NCBI GenBank assembly: GCA_030637665.1
Contig: DAOWGA010000027.1
Location: forward strand, 1 to 5,734
DNA length: 5,734 bases
Direction: 5' to 3'
DNA from: Lysobacterales bacterium
Lineage (GTDB): Bacteria > Pseudomonadota > Gammaproteobacteria > Xanthomonadales > SZUA-36
Shown here: positions 1 to 5,698 of the stretch, piece after piece
Position numbering within the stretch: the first letter of the stretch is position 1
Layout of the letters: each line of letters opens with the position of its first letter
Made by a program: the position numbers and the translations under genes
Notes under the pieces: generated by a model
What the model was told of the DNA's origin: nothing
Database searches by the model: none
What the model saw: the letters and a program-made list of their open reading frames with translations, nothing else

Positions 1-10
1 CCGCGATCCT

Positions 11-31
11 TCCCGTCCGGTTGCAACGGGA
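11..31. repeat. Short inverted repeat downstream of the isomerase gene
   Basis: TCCCGT (11-16) and ACGGGA (26-31) are perfect 6-bp arms around a 10-nt loop that itself contains the palindrome GTTGCAAC (20-27). It lies 28 bp beyond the stop codon of the minus-strand gene that ends at 59, so it could form a weak 3' hairpin on that transcript. No T-run follows it on the minus strand, so I do not call it an intrinsic terminator. The remaining bases up to 58 show nothing else. Confidence 0.3.
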
Positions 32-58
32 GATAAGAGTAACAAGAGAACTTGACGC

Positions 59-811
59 CTATTTTTTCTGCAGGCGCTCCACCAGTTCCTTGAGCGTATT
101 CCGCGTTGATTCGGAAAACCAGATATTCACGAATCCTTCCACGCCCAGTTCACTGCTGTCATCGAACAGGGCATGAAGATCAGCCCGGGCCATTTCGCGG
201 GTAGTCAGCATAGCCGGCCCGGGTAAGGCGAGGTGCTGTTCACACCATTCCACGGCACGAGGCACGGCATCATCCGGTTGATCCACCAATTCGTCCACCA
301 GGCCGATGGCGAGCGCTTTTTCCGAGCTCATGATTTCCCCGGCCACCAACATTCGTTCCGCGGTATGGGCGCCTACGATCCTCACCAGTGCGCTGTGTAT
401 CACTGGGGGAACGACCAGTCCAACCTGGACTTCATTCAATCCGGTCTTAAAGCCCTCACGGGGCATAATCCGGTAGTCGGCAAAAAGCGCCATCACGATG
501 CCGCCGGCAAGCGCGTGTCCGTTAATGGCAAACGCGGTCGGGACCGGCATTTGGGTGATCGTTTGCAGTAGCCTGAGAAAAGACTGCCAGAACCTGGAAA
601 CCTGGTCGCGATCATAATTGATCATTTCGGGTATATCGAGTCCGCCGGAAAACAGCCCCGGCCGACCGGATACCACTACTGCGCCCGCGTTTTCTCCCGC
701 TTCCCGGAGTGAGTTCGTGAGCGCCAGAATCAGGTCCTGATTCAGCGCATTAGCCGGTGGACGGGCTAAATTCAATTCACGGACGTTGCCGTGATCAATC
801 GTTTCCAACAT
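59..811 (-). CDS. Enoyl-CoA hydratase/isomerase family protein, probably delta3,delta2-enoyl-CoA isomerase-like
   Basis: A 250-residue crotonase-superfamily protein, probably cytoplasmic. Such enzymes bind acyl-CoA and stabilise an enolate in an oxyanion hole. The two oxyanion-hole segments are visible: FSGGLD (54-59) and GHALAGG (98-104) followed by ADYRI. The segment GLNEVQVGLVVPP (124-136) carries Glu127, matching the first catalytic Glu of crotonase. The second catalytic Glu position, before the VAG of 'AERMLVAGE', reads as Arg. The GLNE-x-Q-x-G pattern, the AER motif and the C-terminal FVNIWFSEST...LVERL helix resemble mitochondrial delta3,delta2-enoyl-CoA isomerases, which use one Glu. 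I therefore favour double-bond isomerisation in beta-oxidation of unsaturated acyl-CoAs over hydration; the exact substrate is unknown. Two ATGs lie in tandem (814 and 811). The AAGGA Shine-Dalgarno at 822-818 is 3 nt from the first and 6 nt from the second, so I chose 811; starting at 814 adds one Met. Its own promoter is not clear. Confidence 0.9.
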   Translation of the reverse strand: MLETIDHGNVRELNLARPPANALNQDLILALTNSLREAGENAGAVVVSGRPGLFSGGLDIPEMINYDRDQVSRFWQSFLRLLQTITQMPVPTAFAINGHALAGGIVMALFADYRIMPREGFKTGLNEVQVGLVVPPVIHSALVRIVGAHTAERMLVAGEIMSSEKALAIGLVDELVDQPDDAVPRAVEWCEQHLALPGPAMLTTREMARADLHALFDDSSELGVEGFVNIWFSESTRNTLKELVERLQKK

Positions 812-817
812 CATTTT

Positions 818-822
818 TCCTT
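818..822 (-). promoter_or_regulatory. Ribosome binding site of the isomerase-like gene
   Basis: The minus strand reads AAGGA here. It lies 3 nt before the ATG at 814 and 6 nt before the ATG at 811. The second spacing is closer to the usual optimum, which is why 811 is taken as the start. Confidence 0.55.
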
Positions 823-884
823 CGGCAGATTATTTGTTCACAGTGGGCTCAGGGCTTGCAGTCTAATCTGTGCAGGCAAGGAGC

Positions 885-917
885 GCAAAAAGGGTGGCCC
901 CGCGCCGCCCTTTTTGC
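885..917. terminator. Symmetric, terminator-like hairpin between divergent genes
   Basis: Arm GCAAAAAGGGTGG (885-897) pairs with CCGCCCTTTTTGC (905-917), giving 13 bp with one T-G wobble around a 7-nt loop; an extra C898-G904 pair is possible. Each strand reads an A5 tract, a GC-rich core, then a T5 tract, which is the layout of a bidirectional intrinsic terminator. It sits between two genes transcribed away from each other, where no terminator is expected. It may end a small untranslated RNA, act as an attenuator in a long leader of either neighbour, or be left over from a lost gene. The structure is plain in the sequence; its role is inferred. Confidence 0.65.
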
Positions 918-953
918 TAATTTGCATCTCAGGTATTGCGCGCAAGGCTTATT

Positions 954-984
954 GTTCAGCCTGGGTTCAGCCGTGAACATTCAC
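954..984. promoter_or_regulatory. Cluster of GTTCA/TGAAC half-sites, possible operator
   Basis: GTTCAGCC occurs at 954-961 and again at 965-972, 11 bp apart, about one helical turn. The second copy forms a perfect inverted repeat with TGAAC (974-978) around 4 bp. This overlaps a further inverted repeat, GTGAA (973-977), CA, TTCAC (980-984). A fourth GTTCA lies at 836-840. The cluster is 36-66 bp before the start codon at 1020, where a regulator of that gene, or of the divergent isomerase gene, would be expected to bind. I found no convincing -35/-10 pair nearby (TAGAGT at 987-992 is the best -10 candidate). The protein that binds is unknown. Confidence 0.4.
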
Positions 985-1019
985 AATAGAGTAAAGGCAA
1001 GATCACCGGAGGTCTGAAA

Positions 1020-1370
1020 ATGAACAAAGCACTCATCGCCCTGGTTTCCGGAATCATGTTGCTGGCTTTCACTACCACGGCCCGTTCACACGACGTCGTT
1101 GATGTAAATGGCAAGCCGATCGGTACCCACAAACATGTCTGGCAACAGCAGGCATACGGTAAAGACTACCGGCAGGGGCACTCTGTAAACGGCCCCCAGG
1201 GCAGTATTACGACCTGGGCGCCCAACACTTACCGGGGATACGACGCGGGAAGTGCTGTGCGTTTTGCCAGACCGGTTCCAATTTCTGAGAGACCCAAGGC
1301 CGGGGATAATATACCCGCTTTGAAATCCGGCTCTAAGATTACATACGGACAAAGAAACCAGCGCGGTTAG
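1020..1370 (+). CDS. Small exported protein of unknown family
   Basis: A 116-residue protein that I do not recognise. The N-terminus is a clear Sec-type signal peptide: MNK, a hydrophobic core (residues 4-18), then a probable signal peptidase I site after ARS (21-23), leaving His24 first in a mature protein of about 93 residues. The mature part has no cysteine, four His (24, 37, 39, 54), with H37-K-H39 in 'GTHKHVW', and several Tyr and Trp. Its second half is rich in Pro, Arg, Lys, Gly and Ser and looks basic and probably extended. The start is well supported: GGAGGT at 1008-1013 stands 6 nt before the ATG, the strongest Shine-Dalgarno in the left half of the window. A copper-chaperone lipoprotein gene follows 58 bp downstream in the same direction with no terminator between, so a periplasmic metal-related role is possible. 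That rests on context and the His residues only; I see no known metal-binding motif. Confidence 0.8.
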   Translation: MNKALIALVSGIMLLAFTTTARSHDVVDVNGKPIGTHKHVWQQQAYGKDYRQGHSVNGPQGSITTWAPNTYRGYDAGSAVRFARPVPISERPKAGDNIPALKSGSKITYGQRNQRG

Positions 1371-1428
1371 GGTCAAGGGGTCGATTAATAAGCCGTGCAC
1401 TCATTCCCAGTGTGAATATGGCCAAGCC

Positions 1429-1851
1429 ATGAAGCAGTTGATTTGGATCGCAGCCTGCCTTTTGCTGGCTGGCTGCTCACGCCCGGCGGCCGAAAGTCAG
1501 CTCTTGTTTGAAGATGCATGGGTCAGGGCCATGCCGCCCGGCTCGATGATGACGGCCGGTTTTGGCCGATTGGTCAATAACAGCAATGTGGACCTCGAAA
1601 TCACTGCATACACCAGCCCTCAGTTTGCTGATGTGAGCCTGCATCGGACTGTGCTGGAAGATGGCATGAGCCGGATGAAAGAGGTGCCGACACTGATGAT
1701 TCCGGTTGGATCAGAAATTGAACTGGCGCCCGGGGGCTATCACCTGATGTTCATGCAGCCTATTGAAAAGCAAGGGGATGTTCTTCTGCTTCACGTCGAC
1801 GTAGATGGAGGCGGGCGTTTTAGCTTCGAGCTCCCGCTCGAGCGGCGCTGA
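1429..1851 (+). CDS. PCu(A)C-family periplasmic copper chaperone, lipoprotein
   Basis: A 140-residue protein of the PCu(A)C family (formerly DUF461). Family members bind Cu(I) in the periplasm, and some pass it to the CuA site of cytochrome c oxidase subunit II. The signature H-x10-M-x21-H-x-M is complete: His72, Met83, His105 and Met107, the last two in PGGYHLMFM. The N-terminus is a lipoprotein signal with lipobox LAGC, predicting lipidation of Cys16; Ser at +2 favours the outer membrane over the inner. Many family members are soluble or membrane-anchored by a helix instead. No ribosome binding site is visible. A four-codon frame, ATG at 1418 to TGA at 1430-1432, overlaps the start codon as ATGA, so translation could be coupled; this may be chance. 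It probably shares a transcript with the unknown exported gene upstream. No Sco1-like or oxidase gene is in the window, so the copper recipient is unknown. Confidence 0.93.
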   Translation: MKQLIWIAACLLLAGCSRPAAESQLLFEDAWVRAMPPGSMMTAGFGRLVNNSNVDLEITAYTSPQFADVSLHRTVLEDGMSRMKEVPTLMIPVGSEIELAPGGYHLMFMQPIEKQGDVLLLHVDVDGGGRFSFELPLERR

Positions 1852-1861
1852 TCAAGTGGAA

Positions 1862-1884
1862 TTCAGGCGCTTTTCAGGCGTTTT
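1862..1884. repeat. 11-bp tandem repeat across the uvrA stop codon
   Basis: TTCAGGCGCTT (1862-1872) is followed directly by TTCAGGCGTTT (1873-1883) and one more T: two copies of an 11-bp unit with one mismatch. On the minus strand the second copy is read through as coding sequence, while the first supplies the TGA stop in a shifted frame. The last few residues of UvrA (RLKSA) may therefore come from a small duplication. Confidence 0.5.
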
Positions 1885-4709
1885 GGTTCACTGAACATGC
1901 GGGCCAGGAACTGGCCAGTGTAGGAATGCGTCATCCTGGCCAACTGCTCAGGCGTGCCCTGCGCAATGATTTCACCGCCTCGGTCGCCACCTTCCGGACC
2001 CAAGTCGATGACCCAGTCAGCGGTCTTGATAACGTCCAGGTTATGTTCGATCACGACCACCGTGTTGCCGTGGTCACGCAGACGGTGCAGAACGCTGAGC
2101 AACTGTTCGATGTCCTGGAAGTGCAGGCCGGTGGTTGGCTCATCAAGAATGTAAAGAGTTTGCCCGGTGTCGCGCTTACTGAGCTCTTTTGAGAGCTTGA
2201 TGCGCTGCGCTTCGCCACCCGACAGCGTGGTGGCGCTTTGACCCAGGCTAATGTAGGACAAGCCGACATCGGTCATCGTCTGCAGCTTGCGGGCGATGGT
2301 TGGCACCGGCGCAAAAAACTCCAGCGCATCTTCCACCGTCATCTGCAGTACTTCGTGGATGTTCTTGCCTTTGTAGTTGACGCTGAGCGTCTCACGGTTG
2401 TAACGCTTGCCAAGGCAGACATCACAAGGCACGTAAATATCCGGCAAAAAGTGCATTTCGACGCGGATCAGCCCGTCACCCTGGCAGGCTTCGCAACGCC
2501 CGCCTTTCACATTGAAACTGAAGCGGCCCGGCTTGTAGCCACGCGCCCTGGCTTCCTGCGTACCAGCGAATAAATCCCTGATGGGCGTAAACATCCCGGT
2601 GTAGGTTGCCGGGTTTGAGCGCGGCGTGCGCCCAATCGGTGACTGATCGATGTCGACAACCTTGTCGAACAGGGCGAGGTTTTCAACCGACTCAAACGGC
2701 GCCGGTTGAGGGGAACTGCCATAAAGTTCACGAGCGACCAGTCTGTGCAGCGTGTCATTGATCAGGGTAGATTTCCCTGAGCCTGAAACACCCGTGACGC
2801 AGACGAACAGGCCGGCGGGAATATCCAGCGTGACCTTCTTGAGATTGTTGCCGGTGGCGCCGATTACTTTGAGTGTCCGCAGGGGATTGGGCACCGTTCT
2901 TTCCTTCGGCGTCGCAATTTTCCTCGTTCCTGACAGGTACTGACCGGTCAGGGAATCCGGATCCTGCTGCAGCTCTTCCGGCGTTCCCCGGAAGATTATT
3001 CTGCCCCCGTGGACACCGGCTCCCGGGCCGATATCCACCACGTAGTCTGCCGACCGAATGGCTTCCTCGTCATGTTCGACGATGATAACCGTGTTGCCGA
3101 TATCGCGCAGGCGCGTGAGTGTGGCCAGCAGGCGTGCGTTGTCACGCTGATGCAGTCCAATGGAGGGTTCGTCCAGGATGTACATCACGCCGACCAGGCC
3201 AGCGCCGATCTGGCTGGCCAGGCGGATGCGCTGGGCTTCCCCGCCGGACAAGGTATCGGCCTTGCGGTCCAGGGTGAGGTAATCCAGGCCAACGTTTACC
3301 AGGAAGTGCAGCCTGTCTCCTACTTCCTTGACGATTTTCTTCGCTATCTCGCCCCGGCTGCCATCCAGTTTGAGCTGGTCGAAAAACTGCAAGCAGCGCA
3401 CTATGGGCCAGGCCGTTATCGTGGGCAGGTTGGTATCAGCGACGAAGACATGCCTCGCTTCCTGATTCAGTCGTTGTCCATTGCAGGCCGTGCAGGCTTT
3501 CTGGCTGATGTACTTGGATAATTCCTCGCGCACGATGCGTGAATCTGTCTCGCGGTAGCGCCGTTCCAGGTTGGGAATGATTCCGGCAAACGGGTGTCTG
3601 CGTTTTTGCACACCGCTGTCGCCGAAGTAACGGAACTCAATGATTTCATCACCGCTACCATAAAGCACGGTGTCACGGATTTTCTTCGGCAGTTCTTCAA
3701 AAGGCGTGTCGACATCGAATCCGTAATGTTTTGCAAGCGCCTGGATGATTTGGAAATAGTATGCGTTGCGGCGATCCCATCCGCGGACCGCACCGCCGGC
3801 CAGGCTGACATGCGTGCTGCTCACGACCCGGTCCGGATCAAAAAACTGGCTCACACCGAGGCCATCACACTCCGGACAGGCGCCATTCGGATTGTTGAAA
3901 GAAAACATCCGGGGCTCGAGTTCTTGCAGGCTGTAGTCGCAATAGGGGCAGGAAAAGCGGGCGCTGAACAGTTTTTCTTCCAGCGCGCTGTCTTCATCCA
4001 TCGGCGAGATCACGGCGATTCCCTCTGTCAGCGTGATCGCTGTTTCGAAAGACTCGGCCAGCCTTTGCTTCAAATCCTCCCGGACGCGAATGCGGTCTAC
4101 GACAACTTCGATTGAATGCTTTCGGCGCAATTCCAGGGGCGGTACTTCGTCCAGGTCATAAACGCTGCCGTCGACGCGTGCACGCACAAAACCCTGGGCG
4201 CGGAGTTCATCAATCAGTTGCAGGTGCTCACCCTTACGGTTGCGCACCACCGGCGCCAGCAGCATCAGCTTGCTGCCTTCCGGCATGTTCATCACATGGT
4301 CCACCATCTGGCTGATGGTCTGCGCCTGCAGCGGAATGCCGTGGTCCGGACAGCAAGGCGTACCCACCCGGGCAAACAACAATCTCAGGTAGTCGTAAAT
4401 TTCAGTAATCGTTCCGACGGTTGAGCGGGGATTGTGCGAAGTTGATTTCTGCTCAATGGAGATAGCGGGTGACAAGCCTTCGATGTGATCGACATCCGGC
4501 TTTTCCATCATGGACAGGAACTGGCGCGCATAAGCGGAAAGCGATTCGACGTAGCGGCGCTGGCCCTCCGCGTAGATGGTGTCGAAAGCCAGCGAAGACT
4601 TTCCTGATCCCGAGATTCCGGTAATGACGATGAGTTTGTCCCGGGGTAAATCCAGGTCAATATTGTCGAGATTGTGGGTACGGGCCCCGCGTATGATTAT
4701 CTTGTCCAT
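1863..4709 (-). CDS. uvrA: Excinuclease ABC subunit A (UvrA)
   Basis: A complete 948-residue UvrA (E. coli: 940), the damage-sensing ATPase of nucleotide excision repair. It dimerises, scans DNA with UvrB, loads UvrB at lesions and leaves. It has two ABC ATPase modules. Module 1 has Walker A GISGSGKS (31-38), signature LSGGEAQ (487-493), Walker B ILDEP (511-515) and His546; module 2 has GVSGSGKS (640-647), LSGGEAQ (829-835), ILDEP (854-858) and His889. Cysteine pairs sit at 254/257 with 278/281, at 406/409, and at 739/742 with 762/765; the last set is the C-terminal zinc finger involved in damage recognition. I chose ATG 4709 because [14 protein letters not shown] is the family N-terminus and the residue spacing then matches E. 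coli. In-frame GTG 4748 and ATG 4739 lie at or near the inferred transcription start. No good Shine-Dalgarno precedes 4709. The short basic tail EPKRLKSA is not in E. coli UvrA. The 3' end converges on the copper chaperone gene 11 bp away. Confidence 0.98.
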   Translation of the reverse strand: MDKIIIRGARTHNLDNIDLDLPRDKLIVITGISGSGKSSLAFDTIYAEGQRRYVESLSAYARQFLSMMEKPDVDHIEGLSPAISIEQKSTSHNPRSTVGTITEIYDYLRLLFARVGTPCCPDHGIPLQAQTISQMVDHVMNMPEGSKLMLLAPVVRNRKGEHLQLIDELRAQGFVRARVDGSVYDLDEVPPLELRRKHSIEVVVDRIRVREDLKQRLAESFETAITLTEGIAVISPMDEDSALEEKLFSARFSCPYCDYSLQELEPRMFSFNNPNGACPECDGLGVSQFFDPDRVVSSTHVSLAGGAVRGWDRRNAYYFQIIQALAKHYGFDVDTPFEELPKKIRDTVLYGSGDEIIEFRYFGDSGVQKRRHPFAGIIPNLERRYRETDSRIVREELSKYISQKACTACNGQRLNQEARHVFVADTNLPTITAWPIVRCLQFFDQLKLDGSRGEIAKKIVKEVGDRLHFLVNVGLDYLTLDRKADTLSGGEAQRIRLASQIGAGLVGVMYILDEPSIGLHQRDNARLLATLTRLRDIGNTVIIVEHDEEAIRSADYVVDIGPGAGVHGGRIIFRGTPEELQQDPDSLTGQYLSGTRKIATPKERTVPNPLRTLKVIGATGNNLKKVTLDIPAGLFVCVTGVSGSGKSTLINDTLHRLVARELYGSSPQPAPFESVENLALFDKVVDIDQSPIGRTPRSNPATYTGMFTPIRDLFAGTQEARARGYKPGRFSFNVKGGRCEACQGDGLIRVEMHFLPDIYVPCDVCLGKRYNRETLSVNYKGKNIHEVLQMTVEDALEFFAPVPTIARKLQTMTDVGLSYISLGQSATTLSGGEAQRIKLSKELSKRDTGQTLYILDEPTTGLHFQDIEQLLSVLHRLRDHGNTVVVIEHNLDVIKTADWVIDLGPEGGDRGGEIIAQGTPEQLARMTHSYTGQFLARMFSEPKRLKSA

Positions 4710-4724
4710 GATGTATTTGCAGGG

Positions 4725-4735
4725 CGGAATTTCCG
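4725..4735. repeat. Palindrome in the uvrA leader
   Basis: CGGAA-T-TTCCG is a perfect odd-centred palindrome between the inferred uvrA transcription start (about 4744) and the ATG at 4709. It could be a downstream operator. In RNA it is too tight for a stable hairpin. Confidence 0.35.
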
Positions 4736-4750
4736 TCATCCAAACCACAC

Positions 4751-4780
4751 ACTATACTCCCGGAAGTGATTTGCAGGCAA
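4751..4780 (-). promoter_or_regulatory. Candidate sigma-70 promoter of uvrA, with an overlapping palindrome
   Basis: On the minus strand TTGCCT (4780-4775, 4 of 6 matches to the -35 consensus) and TATAGT (4756-4751, 5 of 6 to the -10) are separated by 18 bp, predicting transcription from about 4744 and a 35-nt leader. The -35 overlaps a palindrome, TTTGC-AG-GCAAA (4770-4781), where a repressor could block RNA polymerase. Its ATTTGCAGG (4769-4777) recurs at 4715-4723 in the leader. I searched 4710-5004 for the LexA pattern CTG-N10-CAG and found none. A weaker alternative -10, TAGAAT, lies at 4801-4796. Confidence 0.5.
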
Positions 4781-4835
4781 AGTCCTTTATGTTTTATTCT
4801 AAAAACGCGAAAATACGTTAAGAAATCCCAATGCA

Positions 4836-4845
4836 TTGTGCACAA
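4836..4845. repeat. TTGTGCACAA palindrome between uvrA and rplU
   Basis: A perfect 10-bp palindrome 56 bp upstream of the candidate uvrA -35 and 87 bp upstream of the candidate rplU -35. It could be a shared regulatory site. A 10-bp palindrome can also arise by chance. Confidence 0.25.
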
Positions 4846-4931
4846 GGGCAAATCCACCCCGAATTCTGAATATAACCAGGGTCATCTACCTGTCAGAGTA
4901 GTTTTAGGATATAATTATCTGTTCCCAGAGG

Positions 4932-4960
4932 TTGACCAAACCCCTTAAAACAGCTAACAT
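4932..4960 (+). promoter_or_regulatory. Sigma-70 promoter of the rplU-rpmA operon
   Basis: TTGACC (4932-4937, 5 of 6 matches) and TAACAT (4955-4960, 4 of 6) are separated by exactly 17 bp, predicting a start near 4967. Just upstream is an A/T-rich stretch (4899-4920) that could serve as an UP element, as expected of a strong ribosomal-protein promoter. That stretch also contains a perfect TATAAT (4910-4915), but no -35 stands at the proper distance from it. Confidence 0.65.
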
Positions 4961-4964
4961 TCCC

Positions 4965-4994
4965 GCCCTTTTGTAGGGCCGTTCTCACACGGAG
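4965..4994 (+). promoter_or_regulatory. rplU leader with two small hairpins and the Shine-Dalgarno
   Basis: GCCCT (4965-4969) pairs with AGGGC (4975-4979) around a 5-nt loop. Then CCGT (4979-4982) pairs with ACGG (4989-4992) around 6 nt. The second hairpin takes up the first two bases of the ribosome binding site GGAG (4991-4994), which stands 10 nt before the rplU ATG. The hairpins share base 4979, so only one can use it. Translational control by this structure is possible but not shown. Confidence 0.4.
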
Positions 4995-5004
4995 CTGGAA
5001 TCCA

Positions 5005-5316
5005 ATGTACGCAGTATTTAAAACCGGTGGCAAGCAGTACCGTGCAACCACCGGGGACGTTTTAAAAGTCGAAAAAATTGAAGCCGAAAAAGGCGCAACG
5101 CTTGAACTCGATAAAGTATTGATGGTCGGTGAAGGCGAAGACGTGAAAATCGGCGCACCTTACCTCGAAGGGGGCAAGGTAACCGCTACCGTGCTCGACC
5201 ACGGCCGGCGTGACAAAATTAAGGTTATCAAGTTCAAGCGCCGCAAGAACTATCGCAAGCAGATGGGACACCGTCAGTACTTCACGCAGATTGAAATTAC
5301 TGGCATTGACGCCTGA
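5005..5316 (+). CDS. rplU: 50S ribosomal protein L21
   Basis: A 103-residue protein, the usual bacterial L21 length. It opens with the conserved [13 protein letters not shown] and ends with the basic block [16 protein letters not shown] (77-92), which contacts 23S rRNA, followed by the typical FTQIEITGI tail. L21 is a structural protein of the large subunit that binds domain V of 23S rRNA together with L20. The gene is first in the conserved rplU-rpmA-obg order; rpmA follows after 18 bp. Here the divergent upstream neighbour is uvrA, whereas in E. coli it is ispB. Confidence 0.98.
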   Translation: MYAVFKTGGKQYRATTGDVLKVEKIEAEKGATLELDKVLMVGEGEDVKIGAPYLEGGKVTATVLDHGRRDKIKVIKFKRRKNYRKQMGHRQYFTQIEITGIDA

Positions 5317-5334
5317 CGGCGGAGGAATTGACTC

Positions 5335-5592
5335 ATGGCACATAAAAAAGCAGGCGGCAGTACACGAAATGGCCGCGACTCGAATCCCAAGTACCTTGGT
5401 GTGAAGCGCTATGGTGGCGAATCCGTGCTGGCCGGTAATATTATCGTTCGGCAGCGGGGCACTCGTTTCCATGCAGGTGACAACGTTGGTGTTGGTCGTG
5501 ACCACACCCTGTTTGCACTGTCAGATGGCAAGGTCAGGTTTGAAAACAAGGGACTCCCGAAGCGTAAATACGTCAGTGTGGAAACTTCCTGA
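5335..5592 (+). CDS. rpmA: 50S ribosomal protein L27
   Basis: An 85-residue protein, the standard proteobacterial L27 length. The N-terminus [16 protein letters not shown] is the flexible arm that reaches into the peptidyl-transferase centre and helps position tRNA. There is no extra N-terminal peptide of the kind cleaved by Prp in Firmicutes. The body has the conserved [19 protein letters not shown] and [11 protein letters not shown] blocks. GGAGGA at 5321-5326 gives a strong ribosome binding site 8 nt before the ATG. It is co-transcribed with rplU and followed by an intrinsic terminator. Confidence 0.98.
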   Translation: MAHKKAGGSTRNGRDSNPKYLGVKRYGGESVLAGNIIVRQRGTRFHAGDNVGVGRDHTLFALSDGKVRFENKGLPKRKYVSVETS

Positions 5593-5612
5593 AACTGAAT
5601 TGGTTTTGAACG

Positions 5613-5640
5613 AAAACCCCGCTCAGGCGGGGTTTTTTTT
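5613..5640 (+). terminator. Intrinsic terminator of rplU-rpmA
   Basis: CCCCGC (5617-5622) pairs with GCGGGG (5627-5632) around the 4-nt loop TCAG and is followed by eight T (5633-5640); AAAA at 5613-5616 extends the stem into the T-run. It lies 21 bp beyond the rpmA stop, so obg should be transcribed mainly from its own promoter or by read-through. Confidence 0.93.
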
Positions 5641-5648
5641 GAGCCTTC

Positions 5649-5665
5649 GAAAATCCCGGATTTTC
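5649..5665. repeat. 17-bp palindrome in front of obg
   Basis: GAAAATCC-C-GGATTTTC is a perfect inverted repeat of 8-bp arms around one base. It lies just past the terminator and 34 bp before the obg start codon. The position suits an operator covering the -35 region of an obg promoter. As RNA it would form a 7-bp stem with a 3-nt loop. Confidence 0.45.
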
Positions 5666-5686
5666 CCTGACGCATGAAATCAGAGA

Positions 5687-5692
5687 TAAAAT
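5687..5692 (+). promoter_or_regulatory. Possible -10 element of an obg promoter
   Basis: TAAAAT matches TATAAT at 5 of 6 positions. The best upstream -35 is only TTCCCT (5663-5668, 18-bp spacing, 3 of 6). If used, transcription would start at about the obg ATG, giving little or no leader. Weak evidence. Confidence 0.25.
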
Positions 5693-5698
5693 AGCAGC

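Noticed and set aside
757..1017. 86-codon plus-strand open frame (with a second at 791-976) across the divergent intergenic region
   Set aside because: It runs through the hairpin and the repeat cluster, starts inside the isomerase gene on the opposite strand, and its translation resembles no protein.
1398..1412. CACT...AGTG hairpin between the exported protein gene and the copper chaperone gene
   Set aside because: The arms are 4 bp and no T-run follows, so it is not evidence for separate transcription units.
1834..1845. CCGCTCGAGCGG palindrome at the end of the copper chaperone gene as a terminator
   Set aside because: It gives only a 4-bp stem with a 4-nt loop, lies inside the coding sequence and has no T-run.
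3009..3521. Long plus-strand open frame opposite uvrA (170 codons; also 3594-4115)
   Set aside because: Antisense shadow of a highly conserved GC-rich gene; no ribosome binding site and no family resemblance.
4710..4748. Upstream in-frame starts for uvrA (GTG 4748, ATG 4739)
   Set aside because: They would add 13 or 10 residues with no counterpart in E. coli UvrA and fall at or near the inferred transcription start.
4866..4879. CTG-N8-CAG near rplU as a LexA box
   Set aside because: The spacing is 8 bp where LexA of E. coli type needs 10, and the flanks do not fit.
4766..4948. 60-codon plus-strand open frame between uvrA and rplU
   Set aside because: It overlaps the candidate uvrA promoter and runs into the rplU promoter, lacks a good ribosome binding site and has no recognisable sequence.
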